Positions 53,298-61,549 of a stretch of 64,000 bases of DNA are shown here, piece after piece. Below the pieces are notes generated by a model. The model saw only the letters and a program-made list of their open reading frames with translations. It was not told where the DNA came from and ran no database searches. This DNA is from Parabacteroides acidifaciens (GTDB lineage: Bacteria; Bacteroidota; Bacteroidia; Bacteroidales; Tannerellaceae). The translations under genes were made by a program, and so were the position numbers. The stretch lies in assembly GCF_003363715.1 (NCBI RefSeq), contig NZ_QREV01000012.1, positions 45,495-109,494 on the forward strand. The letters run 5' to 3'. Position 1 is the stretch's first letter, and every line of letters starts with the position of its first letter.

Positions 53298-55607
53298 TTA
53301 TTTGTCTCCCTTAACAATACCGGCATCCGTGTCCATATTGTTCAGTCTCTTGTTGCCGCCTTTGTACTTGCGTCCGAATTCGAAATTCCAGGAGAAGGTA
53401 AGCAGGAGCATCCGGGATGCGGAGGTTGAGAAAGACTCCATTTTGTAAGGCGCATACCTGTTTCTGTTCTCGTCTTCGCGTTTATACAGGGAAGAGAACG
53501 GAAGCATGATGCCGGCGCCGGCTGTAAACTTACCCTGGTTGTACCGGAGCATAAATAAATGAATGTTTTCACCACCGTGCATTGTCTCTCCGACAAAGTT
53601 GTTTCTGGGACTTCCGATCTGGAACATCCCCATGAATTTCTTATACATCGCCATAACCGATGCCGTGTAATACAGGTTCGTATAGGTATGCCGGTAAGTC
53701 CGCCCGTCGCTGATAAAATGGTTGACGCCTCCGGTGATGTTGAACATCAGGATGTTTTTGATAGGGCCGAAACGCACGTTCAGGTCTCCGCTGACCTTTT
53801 GCCAACTATTCTGGTTGGCATACGTACGGATGAATTTATTGTTTTCAAAGAGTGTCTCTTCCATAATCATATCCGGGCTATACCAGTAATAGAGATTGAT
53901 ACCTCCGGTGAAAAGGCCTTTTTTATACTCGTAATTCAGGTAAGTGTTGTAGTTTATATAAGGAGTCAGATACGGATTACCGCGCCTGATCTGCAACGTG
54001 TCTATGATCTGTTCGATAGCACTTAGCTCTGACAGTGCCGGAGATGTGTTTCCGACGCTTCCGCCCAAACGGATAAATGTATTGTCCGTCATGTTGTATT
54101 GCAGGGACACCTTCGGACGGAATGAATAATATTGGTAACTGTCTTCACCTTCCTGTTTGAACCAGGAACGCGCAATGCCTACACCTCCCATGTAATTGAG
54201 TCTCTTCACTTTCCCGCTAAATTCGGCAAACAGGTATGTTTCCGATTGCTTCATCCGGGTATTTCCGCCGACTGTCCCCGCATAAGTATTGTCCGTCCAG
54301 GCCTGCGAATGCTTCACCCCGCTGCTCAAACGTCCGAAATCCCAGTTCTTTTCATATATCCCTTCACCGATCAGAGAATATTTCTTTCCGAGAACATTGG
54401 AAAGGACATCCGATAAGACTTCTTCTTCCTCTTTCTCTGTATAATTCTGATTAGCATCCGTGTTGATATAAGTTCCTACAATGTTGGCTGTTATGGTCTG
54501 TTTGTTTTTCAACGTGCGCATGTAGTATAAATCGAGCGACGGCAAATGAGACCTGCTTTCTCCACCACTTCTGACATCCGTTATTTGTTCCGGCGTCCGT
54601 TTCTCGTACAGCAAGCTGTGCGACTTCTTTCTCTCTTTTGTGAAGGAATAGCGTAATGTCGCGTTGAAGTAATACTTATCAGCTTCTACAAGACTGTAAT
54701 TCAGAGATGTATTGTGAGTTGTTTCCATTATATAGGTAGGAATACCATTTAGCACACGCTGCATGTTCATTCCGTCGCCGAAGTTATAGGTTTCCAAGGC
54801 TTCTTTCCTCGCATTAAAGTTCCGGTAGCGGGTCGAGTATTGCAGGCCGAACTCCGATTTCTTATGATTCAGCCGGACAGCGACCTGGTCGTCTCCAAAG
54901 ACCGTGACAGGCGAGTTGGACAGGTTCATATTGACACTTCCCCCTGTCATTTCCCGTTTTACGATATAATCCAGTACGGCAGCCACATTCCCATATCTGA
55001 CACCCGGATTGTCGTGATATTCGACCCGGATAATCTCTTTCGGCGACAAGGCCTGTACATCAAGCGCTTCCACCTTGATGCCATTGATGCAGAACTGAAT
55101 ATCCCCTTCGTCGGCTTTCACCTCGTTTGTCAGTGGGTTTACCTGGAGCCGCGGGAGCATCATAGTACTGAGCAGGTTGATACCGTTCGTCGCATTTTGC
55201 TTTTGCTGATCGGTGGGAAAGGCAATCCGGCGGTCTGAATAGGAGCGGACGGCGGAGGCCTTTATGGTTACTTCTTCTAATGCGACGGAAGACGGTTGAA
55301 GCAGCACCTTGCCCAGATCGATGCTTTTGGCTATACCTAAGATTGAAACATAGGTCGTCTCATATCCCAAATAGGAAACAACGAGGCGATAGTCTCCGGG
55401 TTTTATCTTTTCAAGGCGGAAAGCGCCTTTTTCATTACTGTTGGTTCCTGCGATAAAAGCAGAATCCAGTGTTTGAAGAACGATATTGGCGAACTCGACA
55501 GGCTGGCTATCTCCGGCGTCTCTGATTTCTCCTTTGATTTGTATTTGCTGACTGTGTATCCCTACGGAAAAGAGCATAAGAATAGCAGCTATAATGATAG
55601 TCTTCAT
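53298..55607 (-). CDS. TonB-dependent-type outer-membrane beta-barrel protein
   Basis: A 769-residue protein with a signal peptide (IIIAAILMLFSVGIHSQQ), a CarboxypepD-like domain (about residues 22-110, IKGEIRDAGDSQPVEFANIV), a plug-like region (LSTMMLPRLQVNPLTNEV, FCINGIKVEALDVQALSPKE split) and an outer-membrane barrel of the OMP_b-brl_3 type. It differs from SusC (no SusD, shorter). It is the last gene of the GntR/ABC operon, 66 bp after the previous gene, and may respond to the same signal. Confidence 0.85.
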   Translation of the reverse strand: MKTIIIAAILMLFSVGIHSQQIQIKGEIRDAGDSQPVEFANIVLQTLDSAFIAGTNSNEKGAFRLEKIKPGDYRLVVSYLGYETTYVSILGIAKSIDLGKVLLQPSSVALEEVTIKASAVRSYSDRRIAFPTDQQKQNATNGINLLSTMMLPRLQVNPLTNEVKADEGDIQFCINGIKVEALDVQALSPKEIIRVEYHDNPGVRYGNVAAVLDYIVKREMTGGSVNMNLSNSPVTVFGDDQVAVRLNHKKSEFGLQYSTRYRNFNARKEALETYNFGDGMNMQRVLNGIPTYIMETTHNTSLNYSLVEADKYYFNATLRYSFTKERKKSHSLLYEKRTPEQITDVRSGGESRSHLPSLDLYYMRTLKNKQTITANIVGTYINTDANQNYTEKEEEEVLSDVLSNVLGKKYSLIGEGIYEKNWDFGRLSSGVKHSQAWTDNTYAGTVGGNTRMKQSETYLFAEFSGKVKRLNYMGGVGIARSWFKQEGEDSYQYYSFRPKVSLQYNMTDNTFIRLGGSVGNTSPALSELSAIEQIIDTLQIRRGNPYLTPYINYNTYLNYEYKKGLFTGGINLYYWYSPDMIMEETLFENNKFIRTYANQNSWQKVSGDLNVRFGPIKNILMFNITGGVNHFISDGRTYRHTYTNLYYTASVMAMYKKFMGMFQIGSPRNNFVGETMHGGENIHLFMLRYNQGKFTAGAGIMLPFSSLYKREDENRNRYAPYKMESFSTSASRMLLLTFSWNFEFGRKYKGGNKRLNNMDTDAGIVKGDK

Positions 55608-55673
55608 TACAGTATGTGTTTATGAGATTAATAAATAGAAAAGTTTAAGAATACGAGGAAGGAGGGAGGAATA

Positions 55674-56078
55674 TTATTCCTCCCAGATCACCTGTCCGTT
55701 GAGTATGACGGCTTTAAGATTAGGAATGTGGATATTGAATGTCAGGTCTTTATTATCTGTACCCTGTGGCTTGGCTATCAGGATTGTATCGCCGCTGACC
55801 AGCAAATCGGGCAGGTAGTGCCTGTATCCTTTATAATACAGGTAGCTTCGGCCGGTAACAGCCATCATCTCCCGTTCCGGGAAGTAGGATGTCTTTTCCG
55901 TATTGATCAATACTTGCTTTGCCGTTAAGTCGGGATTCTCAATCCTGATAATCCGGTACTGATCGGATATCCTCGTATAAGACTTGTAGCCCAGGCAGGC
56001 GTAGGCCGTCCAGACAAAGAGCGGGAACACGTATAACAGGGCGAACAGCAGGATTAAATATAGATTACTTCTTTTCAT
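55674..56078 (-). CDS. Small membrane-anchored periplasmic protein, unknown
   Basis: A 134-residue protein with one N-terminal membrane helix (about residues 5-28, LYLILLFALLYVFPLFVW) and a C-terminal beta-rich domain ending in LNGQVIWEE. No family is recognised. It overlaps the GntR gene by 14 bp, so it belongs to the same operon. Confidence 0.75.
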   Translation of the reverse strand: MKRSNLYLILLFALLYVFPLFVWTAYACLGYKSYTRISDQYRIIRIENPDLTAKQVLINTEKTSYFPEREMMAVTGRSYLYYKGYRHYLPDLLVSGDTILIAKPQGTDNKDLTFNIHIPNLKAVILNGQVIWEE

Positions 56079-56454
56079 GATTGCCAGTGTTTAATGTAGA
56101 TGAATATTGATCGTATGCATTTGTCAGCTCTTTCAGCTCGACGCCCAGGAGGTGCATTTCTTTAAAGACCGCCGGAAGAACTTCCTCTATGAACTGGTTA
56201 TGTCGCATCCGCCGTATCTCTTTTTCTGCATCAGGCGAGATAAAATAGCCGATGCCCCTTTTGTTGTAGATGATTTCGTTCGCCTGCAGACGTTCGTACG
56301 AGCGCATGACCGTGTTCGGGTTCACCTCCATTTCGAGCGCCAGCTCCCGGACGGACGGTATACGGGCTTCGGCCTGATACTCGCCACTCAGCACCCGGTC
56401 GCAGATTCGGTCGGCTATCTGGATGAATATGGATTGATTCGTATTGTAGTTCAT
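56065..56454 (-). CDS. GntR-family regulator, YtrA type
   Basis: A 129-residue repressor-like protein. The winged HTH (about 10-75) includes SIFIQIADRICDRVLSG, ARIPSVRELALEMEVNPNTV and GIGYFISPDAE. The C-terminus is short, as in the YtrA subfamily, which usually controls adjacent ABC-transporter genes. A palindrome matching a YtrA-type operator (58037-58060) sits at the operon promoter, so autoregulation is likely. It overlaps its neighbours by 4 and 14 bp. Confidence 0.9.
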   Translation of the reverse strand: MNYNTNQSIFIQIADRICDRVLSGEYQAEARIPSVRELALEMEVNPNTVMRSYERLQANEIIYNKRGIGYFISPDAEKEIRRMRHNQFIEEVLPAVFKEMHLLGVELKELTNAYDQYSSTLNTGNHEKK

Positions 56455-57179
56455 CTGATTTCCTTTTCTTTAAGTTTGAGATAAGCGATATAAAGTATGC
56501 CGAGAGTGGCTGCATAGAAAGCGACAGCATGGTACTGGACCAGGAAATTGATCATATAATACATCGGAGTCATCTCCATAAAAACACCCTGCTGCGGGCC
56601 AAATCCGTTCATAACAAACTTCGTAATGATGTAGACCGTACCTCCCAACAATATAGCGTAAGCCAATATGGCTATGAGAAAAGCGTATTTCCGGAAAGCA
56701 ACATAAGACAGAAAGACAATAGAGGAGAGGAAAGCAAGGATCGGCAAGGAGACTTTGAAAGCATTCATCACTCCCGAAAAACTAATGACGGAATAACCGG
56801 TTATCGCCAGAGACACAGCGTAGAACGACGGCCATAACATCACGTGAAAGAGAGCTATCAACAGGAATCCTTCCACAAGCAACGTCACGAATTTCTCTAT
56901 TGTATTAGCCGGAAGCGTCAGATACAGCCCTTTGGAGCTGTGTACCTTTTTCCCTGCATAGCGGCAGAAGTAAATGAAATAGCAAAACAGTCCGATGCCA
57001 TAAAAGAAATACTGCTTCCTGGTAAATTCCTTCATTGTCGTATCACCTGACGTAAGCAGGAAGAAGACGATGAGAGCCACAAGAAAGGCGCCTATGGCAA
57101 AGACCGCTTGCGATTTGTGTTCTATCCAGTCTGCACGCAGCAGCAGTTTAATTCGTTGTAAACTAATCTTATCGTTCAT
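56451..57179 (-). CDS. ABC-2-like membrane protein
   Basis: A 242-residue membrane protein with about six hydrophobic segments (for example IGAFLVALIVFFLLTSG and FYAATLGILYIAYLKLKEK). It follows an ABC ATPase by 15 bp and fits its membrane partner, probably an exporter or a sensory exporter. The family is not recognised at sequence level. Its stop overlaps the GntR start by ATGA. Confidence 0.8.
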   Translation of the reverse strand: MNDKISLQRIKLLLRADWIEHKSQAVFAIGAFLVALIVFFLLTSGDTTMKEFTRKQYFFYGIGLFCYFIYFCRYAGKKVHSSKGLYLTLPANTIEKFVTLLVEGFLLIALFHVMLWPSFYAVSLAITGYSVISFSGVMNAFKVSLPILAFLSSIVFLSYVAFRKYAFLIAILAYAILLGGTVYIITKFVMNGFGPQQGVFMEMTPMYYMINFLVQYHAVAFYAATLGILYIAYLKLKEKEIR

Positions 57180-57194
57180 GGTTGTATGTGGTGT

Positions 57195-58022
57195 TTATCG
57201 GTTGAACATGCTTTTGATTTTCTCAGGATGCAGAGTCGCTGCATTAAACAAGAGTTCCAGGGAGACAGGCGTCTCTTCACCTTTCGTGTTTTCGCCTACG
57301 CCCATGAGTCCGAACGGAGTCTGGTTCTGGAAGAGAACCGTTTCTTCCGGACTGACGAGGCGGAAGAAGAGTTTCCGGCCGATTTCGTTTAACGGACTGT
57401 TCAGTATTACTTTCTTGTTATCCAGGATCAGTACCGCGTCTATCAGACTTTCCAGATCACGCACCTGGTGAGTCGAGATGATAACCGTCTGTTGCTCATT
57501 CGTAAACGAGGCCAACAGCTTGCGGAACACGTCTTTGGAAGGGATGTCCAGCCCGTTGGTCGGTTCGTCCATCAGCAGGAGTGGAGTATGGACGGCAAGC
57601 GCCAGCGTGATAGCGACTTTTTTCCGCTGTCCCTGCGACATCTTATTGAGGCGGGCAGAGAAATCCACTTCGAACGATTCGAAACAGGCTTTCAGGATAT
57701 CGTCGCTGAAAGTAGGGTAGAAGGGAGCATACATCCGGACATACTGCATGGCCGTCACATCCGGCATATTGATTTCTTCCGGCAGTAGGAATAGCTTTTG
57801 CAGCAGTCCGGCGTTCCGCTCTGCCGGATTCTGGCCGAACACCTGGCAGATGCCTTTATTCAGGAAAAGTTGTCCGCTCAGGATATTTAGCAATGTAGTC
57901 TTCCCTTCGCCGTTCTTTCCCAACAGACCATAGATGCAACCCGGCTGGATGTCCAGGTCAACCCCGTCGAGGACAGGATTATTTCGTTTGTAGCTGAGAC
58001 TTGCCTCTTTTAATGTAATCAT
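57195..58022 (-). CDS. ABC transporter ATP-binding protein
   Basis: A 275-residue ATPase. Walker A is LLGKNGEGKTTLLN (with Glu before Gly-Lys, unusual for ABC), signature MSQGQRKKVAI, Walker B LLLMDEPTNG, and an H loop VIISTHQVRD. A C-terminal extension of about 60 residues follows the nucleotide-binding domain. It is the first gene of the GntR operon. YtrA-type ABC systems are often involved in export of antimicrobials or acetoin-related functions. Confidence 0.92.
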   Translation of the reverse strand: MITLKEASLSYKRNNPVLDGVDLDIQPGCIYGLLGKNGEGKTTLLNILSGQLFLNKGICQVFGQNPAERNAGLLQKLFLLPEEINMPDVTAMQYVRMYAPFYPTFSDDILKACFESFEVDFSARLNKMSQGQRKKVAITLALAVHTPLLLMDEPTNGLDIPSKDVFRKLLASFTNEQQTVIISTHQVRDLESLIDAVLILDNKKVILNSPLNEIGRKLFFRLVSPEETVLFQNQTPFGLMGVGENTKGEETPVSLELLFNAATLHPEKIKSMFNR

Positions 58023-58036
58023 ATGCTTGCTCTTTT

Positions 58037-58060
58037 AGTGTATTAGTTTATTAGTACACT
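58037..58060. promoter_or_regulatory. Candidate YtrA/GntR operator
   Basis: AGTGTATTA (58037-58045) and TAGTACACT (58052-58060) are inverted copies with one mismatch, separated by gtttat. This resembles the YtrA-type consensus and lies just downstream of the operon's -7 element, where a bound repressor would block transcription. Confidence 0.65.
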
Positions 58061-58061
58061 G

Positions 58062-58091
58062 CAAATGTAATACTATTTATTAAGCAAACAA
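58062..58091 (-). promoter_or_regulatory. Promoter of the GntR/ABC operon
   Basis: On the minus strand, TACATTTG (58069 to 58062) with TTG 19 bases upstream (58091 to 58089). It is directly next to the operator palindrome. Confidence 0.6.
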
Positions 58092-58160
58092 GAGAAAAGG
58101 GTAAATATTTTATGTGAAAAAGAAAAACTTATACCTATAATATATAATGTAGACTACAGT

Positions 58161-58262
58161 GCAAAAAAAGTTTCATGGGCATGGAACTAAAGTTTCTCCT
58201 GCATGAAACTAAAGTTTCCTCCTGATAGAACTAAAGTTTCACCTTGACGAAACAGGTGAAAC
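58161..58262. repeat. Array C: five 22-bp units of GAAACTAAAGTTTC
   Basis: Units begin at 58161 (degenerate), 58183, 58205, 58227 and 58249, all exactly 22 bp apart, with 8-bp fillers that differ. The orientation is opposite to array A. It lies in the 58023-58581 gap between the ABC operon promoter and the redoxin promoter. No gene is encoded in the gap. Confidence 0.88.
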
Positions 58263-58423
58263 TATATGAGAAAGCCGAAACGTTCCGGGCAACGAACAGC
58301 CAAATGATAGGGATGGAGTGTGAAATATAGTTAATGGTATGCTATAAAACATTCTATTTGCGTTCTTTTGATGCAATAAAACATATAAAAAATCTTGCAA
58401 TTAAGCAGAAAAGTGTTATATAG

Positions 58424-58456
58424 TTTGGCTCGTAAGAGCTTTTACCTGTATATTTG
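58424..58456 (+). promoter_or_regulatory. Promoter of the thioredoxin-fold gene
   Basis: TTTG (58424-58427) and TATATTTG (58449-58456) are 21 bases apart. The transcript would have a leader of about 120 nt that includes a small hairpin (gtcggag...ctccgat, about 58526-58558). Confidence 0.7.
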
Positions 58457-58581
58457 CAACCGTTAAGAACAAGAAAGCGATTCCTTAGCGAAGGTGAAGC
58501 CCTTGTTTATTCCTGAAAATCAGGAGTCGGAGCGAGTAGTTTCTGCAACACTCCGATTAAGTTTAACATAAATATGATGAT

Positions 58582-59082
58582 ATGAAGGTAAGAGCTTATG
58601 TTCTCCTTGTTGCGGTTGCGCTGTTCGCAGTATCAGCCGGAACTAAAAACGCAAAGCCAACAGTCGGTTTAAACCCTGGTGACTTTGCTCCGAGAATAGA
58701 GTCTTTAGGAAACGAAACGAGTTTCAGTTTCCAAAATCATTCAGGACGTTACACATTGCTGAATTTCTGGGCAGCTTACGATGCTGAATCGCGGGCCCGT
58801 AACGTTCAATTATGGAATGAAGTTAACAAGTTGAGTTCAGGTAAGATTGCGATGTATTCGATCTCTTTGGACGAGAAAGAATCCATTTTTACCGAGACGG
58901 TAAAAGCCGACAAATTGGAAGGCACGATGCAATTTCATGAAGGACTTGGCAGAAAGTCAGAGTTGTTTGGGAAGTATAACCTGCAAAAGGGATTCCGTAA
59001 CTTCCTGATAGACGATAAGGGTGTTATCATCGCCGCCAATGTGACCCCGGAAGATCTGACAAATGTATTGAAGAAGATTTAA
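58582..59082 (+). CDS. Exported thioredoxin-fold protein lacking the CxxC motif
   Basis: A 166-residue protein with a signal peptide (AYVLLVAVALFAVSAG). The fold matches TlpA/AhpC-like proteins: VGLNPGDFAPRIESLG, YTLLNFWAAYDAES, FHEGLGRKSELFGKYNLQ and RNFLIDDKGVIIAANV. In place of WxxCxxC it has WAAYDAES, with Asp and Ser at the cysteine positions, so it cannot act as a disulfide exchanger. It may be a binding or structural relative. It has its own promoter and terminator. Confidence 0.85.
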   Translation: MKVRAYVLLVAVALFAVSAGTKNAKPTVGLNPGDFAPRIESLGNETSFSFQNHSGRYTLLNFWAAYDAESRARNVQLWNEVNKLSSGKIAMYSISLDEKESIFTETVKADKLEGTMQFHEGLGRKSELFGKYNLQKGFRNFLIDDKGVIIAANVTPEDLTNVLKKI

Positions 59083-59104
59083 TCAGTTAGATTATTATTA
59101 GAAA

Positions 59105-59137
59105 AAGGCTGGTCCGGTAACGGGTCAGCCTTTTTTA
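59105..59137 (+). terminator. Terminator of the thioredoxin-fold gene
   Basis: AAGGCTG (59105-59111) pairs with CAGCCTT (59126-59132), followed by TTTTT. Confidence 0.8.
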
Positions 59138-59169
59138 TGCTTTGGTATTTGAATAGTCAGTGATTTCTA

Positions 59170-59199
59170 TTTGTTTTCGGTTTAAAAAACGTATTTTTG
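59170..59199 (+). promoter_or_regulatory. Promoter of the sensor kinase at 59237
   Basis: TTTG (59170-59173) and TATTTTTG (59192-59199) are 18 bases apart, with the ATG 38 bases further on. Confidence 0.65.
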
Positions 59200-59236
59200 C
59201 AGTAGTATAAAAACGCTCGATATTACCAACAATAGT

Positions 59237-61549
59237 ATGCCTTATAAATACTCATTCCAGTTAGTAGCTGTAGTGATACTTTTGCTAACCTTCATATCAT
59301 GTGGTCCTCCGGCTGATTCATCGAAGGAAAAACATATACTCGTAATTCAATCTTACGAAAAACATTTTTCTGCCTACAAGGAAATGAAGAAGGTTCTATC
59401 CGATGATTTGCATAAAAGGCGTGTACGGGCAAGTATATACTCTTTCTATCTGGACTGCGAGCAGTTCACTGAAAAGCAACAAAGGCAGAAGACATTTGAC
59501 AAACTGAACGAATTGTCTTCCTGGAAACCGGATATCATCCTTGTCAATGATGACCAAGCCTTGAATGCATTGATAACGTGCGAACATCCGTTTGTCAAAT
59601 CGATACCGGTAGTTTTCATGGGAATCAATTATCCCAATATATCTTTTATTGAAAAACACCCGAATATCACAGGCTTTAGCGACAAACCGGACTACCGGAC
59701 CAATATAAAATTGATACAGCAATTAATAGGCAATTGCATCATTATAAGAGTTGCCGATGATACTTTCGCTGACAATATGATTTTGGCGGATATGAATGAG
59801 CAGATAAAAGGCTTGTGCGCCTCAAACAATATCTTTTCGACAGACAGAGTCCGTTTGTCCGGTAAAAACGGCATCTCGATAACGAATATTCCTAAGATAA
59901 AGCCAGACTCAATATATATCAGCACACTCAATGCGAAATCGGCTCATGCGCTAATCAAGGGGTTCGGCGAAAACTATTACAACAAAGCTTACCTGGCGAC
60001 AAAGAGGGATTATATGACGATTTCCCTGGGACGGCTCAGTGCTTTTCCTTGTTTTACTGTTATGAATGAGCTAATAGGCTGTAATAATGGTATTGTAGGT
60101 GGATATCTGGCTACATTAGAGGAGCAGACACACGAAGCCGCCGGTCGGATTACTGATATTCTGAATGGAGTTCCTTTGTCAGAGTTCCCTCAAATCCAAC
60201 AAAGCAAGAAGTCATATGTGTTTGACTATGATGTGCTGAGTAAATGGGGTATTAACTTATCACAACTACCTGACGATGCCATCATTCTTAATATGCCACT
60301 GACTGTGCGTTATAAAATATTCATTTCTATTCTTGCAGTTATTTTCGGTATTCTGTTGCTGGCTGTCTTTATCTACCAGCGCAAGCAATACAGGCGGGAA
60401 GCGCAACACAAGAAAGAAGCCCAGGAAAAACTACGTCAGGAGAAAGCCTTTCTTTCTTTTGCTTTGGAGAGTGGAAATATCTTTGCTTTCCGGTATAAGA
60501 ATGGTATTTTTGAGTTTGATAACGAATTCTACCATTCCTTGGGTATTCCTCCAATACCAATTACAGCTGATGAGTTCCAAGAAACCATCCATCCTGATGA
60601 TCAGGAGGAATTTATAGTAAACCGGGGGAAATTGGACACAGGTTTTCCTGCCCGGCAGATAACGCGCCGACGTTATGACTTTAACGGAAAGGGCCATGAA
60701 TGGTGGGAGTTCCGCTATGCACAAAATAAAAACATAGAAGGTTTCTCCTCAAATGACAATTCAGTGGTGGTAAGTGGCTTGTGCCTGAATATCCAGCAGA
60801 TTAAGAATACAGAGAACAATCTTATTCAAGCCCGCCATAAAGCGGAAGAGTCGGACCGGATGAAATCTGTTTTCCTGGCCAATATGAGCCATGAGATACG
60901 GACGCCGCTTAACGCTATCGTCGGTTTCTCGCAGCTGCTCAATTCTGACGTGTCGTTAGAGCCGGAAGAGAAAGTCGAATTCCTCGATCTGATAAGTAAG
61001 AACAGCGACTTGTTATTGAAATTAATCAGCGACATCCTGGATTTGTCGCGCATCGAATCCGGATGCCTGTCTTTTTCGTATGAGAACATAGACTTAAGCA
61101 AACTGATAGAAGATGTCCACCATACTCACCGGCTGATGATGCCGGAAGGCGTAGAGCTGCGGATGCAGGTGCCTGATGTGCCGGCCATTATTCATACGGA
61201 CCGTTTGCGCCTGACACAAGTTTGTACGAACTTTATTAATAATGCGAGAAAATTTACCACGCAGGGATACATCGAGATTAAATACGAACTGAGTAAGGAC
61301 AGCCGGTTCATCCTTCTTTCCGTATCAGATACCGGCAAAGGTATTCCTGAAGAAAAGAAGGCGTTGGTTTTTGAACGTTTCCAGAAACTGGACGAGTTTG
61401 CACAGGGAACCGGTTTGGGCTTGGCAATCTGCCTAAGTATTATCAAAACCTTTGGTGGCAATATATCGTTGGAATCTACAATCGGAAAAGGTAGCACATT
61501 CACGATTGCGCTGCCATACACTCCTGGATTGGAGATATCTGAAAATTAA
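59237..61549 (+). CDS. Membrane sensor histidine kinase with a binding-protein-like sensor
   Basis: A 770-residue kinase. The N-terminus has a signal with a lipoprotein-like end (LLLTFISC, Cys22). Residues about 30-325 resemble periplasmic ABC substrate-binding proteins (HILVIQSYEKHFSAYKEM, IILVNDDQALNALI, VVFMGINYP). A membrane helix lies at about 361-380, then a PAS domain (about 405-525), HisKA with His552 (NMSHEIRTPLNAI) and a HATPase (NFINNARKFT, DTGKGIP, GTGLGLAI). No regulator is adjacent; it ends 4 bp into the convergent nrfA. The ligand is unknown. Confidence 0.92.
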   Translation: MPYKYSFQLVAVVILLLTFISCGPPADSSKEKHILVIQSYEKHFSAYKEMKKVLSDDLHKRRVRASIYSFYLDCEQFTEKQQRQKTFDKLNELSSWKPDIILVNDDQALNALITCEHPFVKSIPVVFMGINYPNISFIEKHPNITGFSDKPDYRTNIKLIQQLIGNCIIIRVADDTFADNMILADMNEQIKGLCASNNIFSTDRVRLSGKNGISITNIPKIKPDSIYISTLNAKSAHALIKGFGENYYNKAYLATKRDYMTISLGRLSAFPCFTVMNELIGCNNGIVGGYLATLEEQTHEAAGRITDILNGVPLSEFPQIQQSKKSYVFDYDVLSKWGINLSQLPDDAIILNMPLTVRYKIFISILAVIFGILLLAVFIYQRKQYRREAQHKKEAQEKLRQEKAFLSFALESGNIFAFRYKNGIFEFDNEFYHSLGIPPIPITADEFQETIHPDDQEEFIVNRGKLDTGFPARQITRRRYDFNGKGHEWWEFRYAQNKNIEGFSSNDNSVVVSGLCLNIQQIKNTENNLIQARHKAEESDRMKSVFLANMSHEIRTPLNAIVGFSQLLNSDVSLEPEEKVEFLDLISKNSDLLLKLISDILDLSRIESGCLSFSYENIDLSKLIEDVHHTHRLMMPEGVELRMQVPDVPAIIHTDRLRLTQVCTNFINNARKFTTQGYIEIKYELSKDSRFILLSVSDTGKGIPEEKKALVFERFQKLDEFAQGTGLGLAICLSIIKTFGGNISLESTIGKGSTFTIALPYTPGLEISEN

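Noticed and set aside
7993..61549. The three PAS kinases as one recent gene duplication
   Set aside because: They share the HisKA segment closely, but their sensor regions, lengths and neighbours differ, so a common family is a sufficient explanation.
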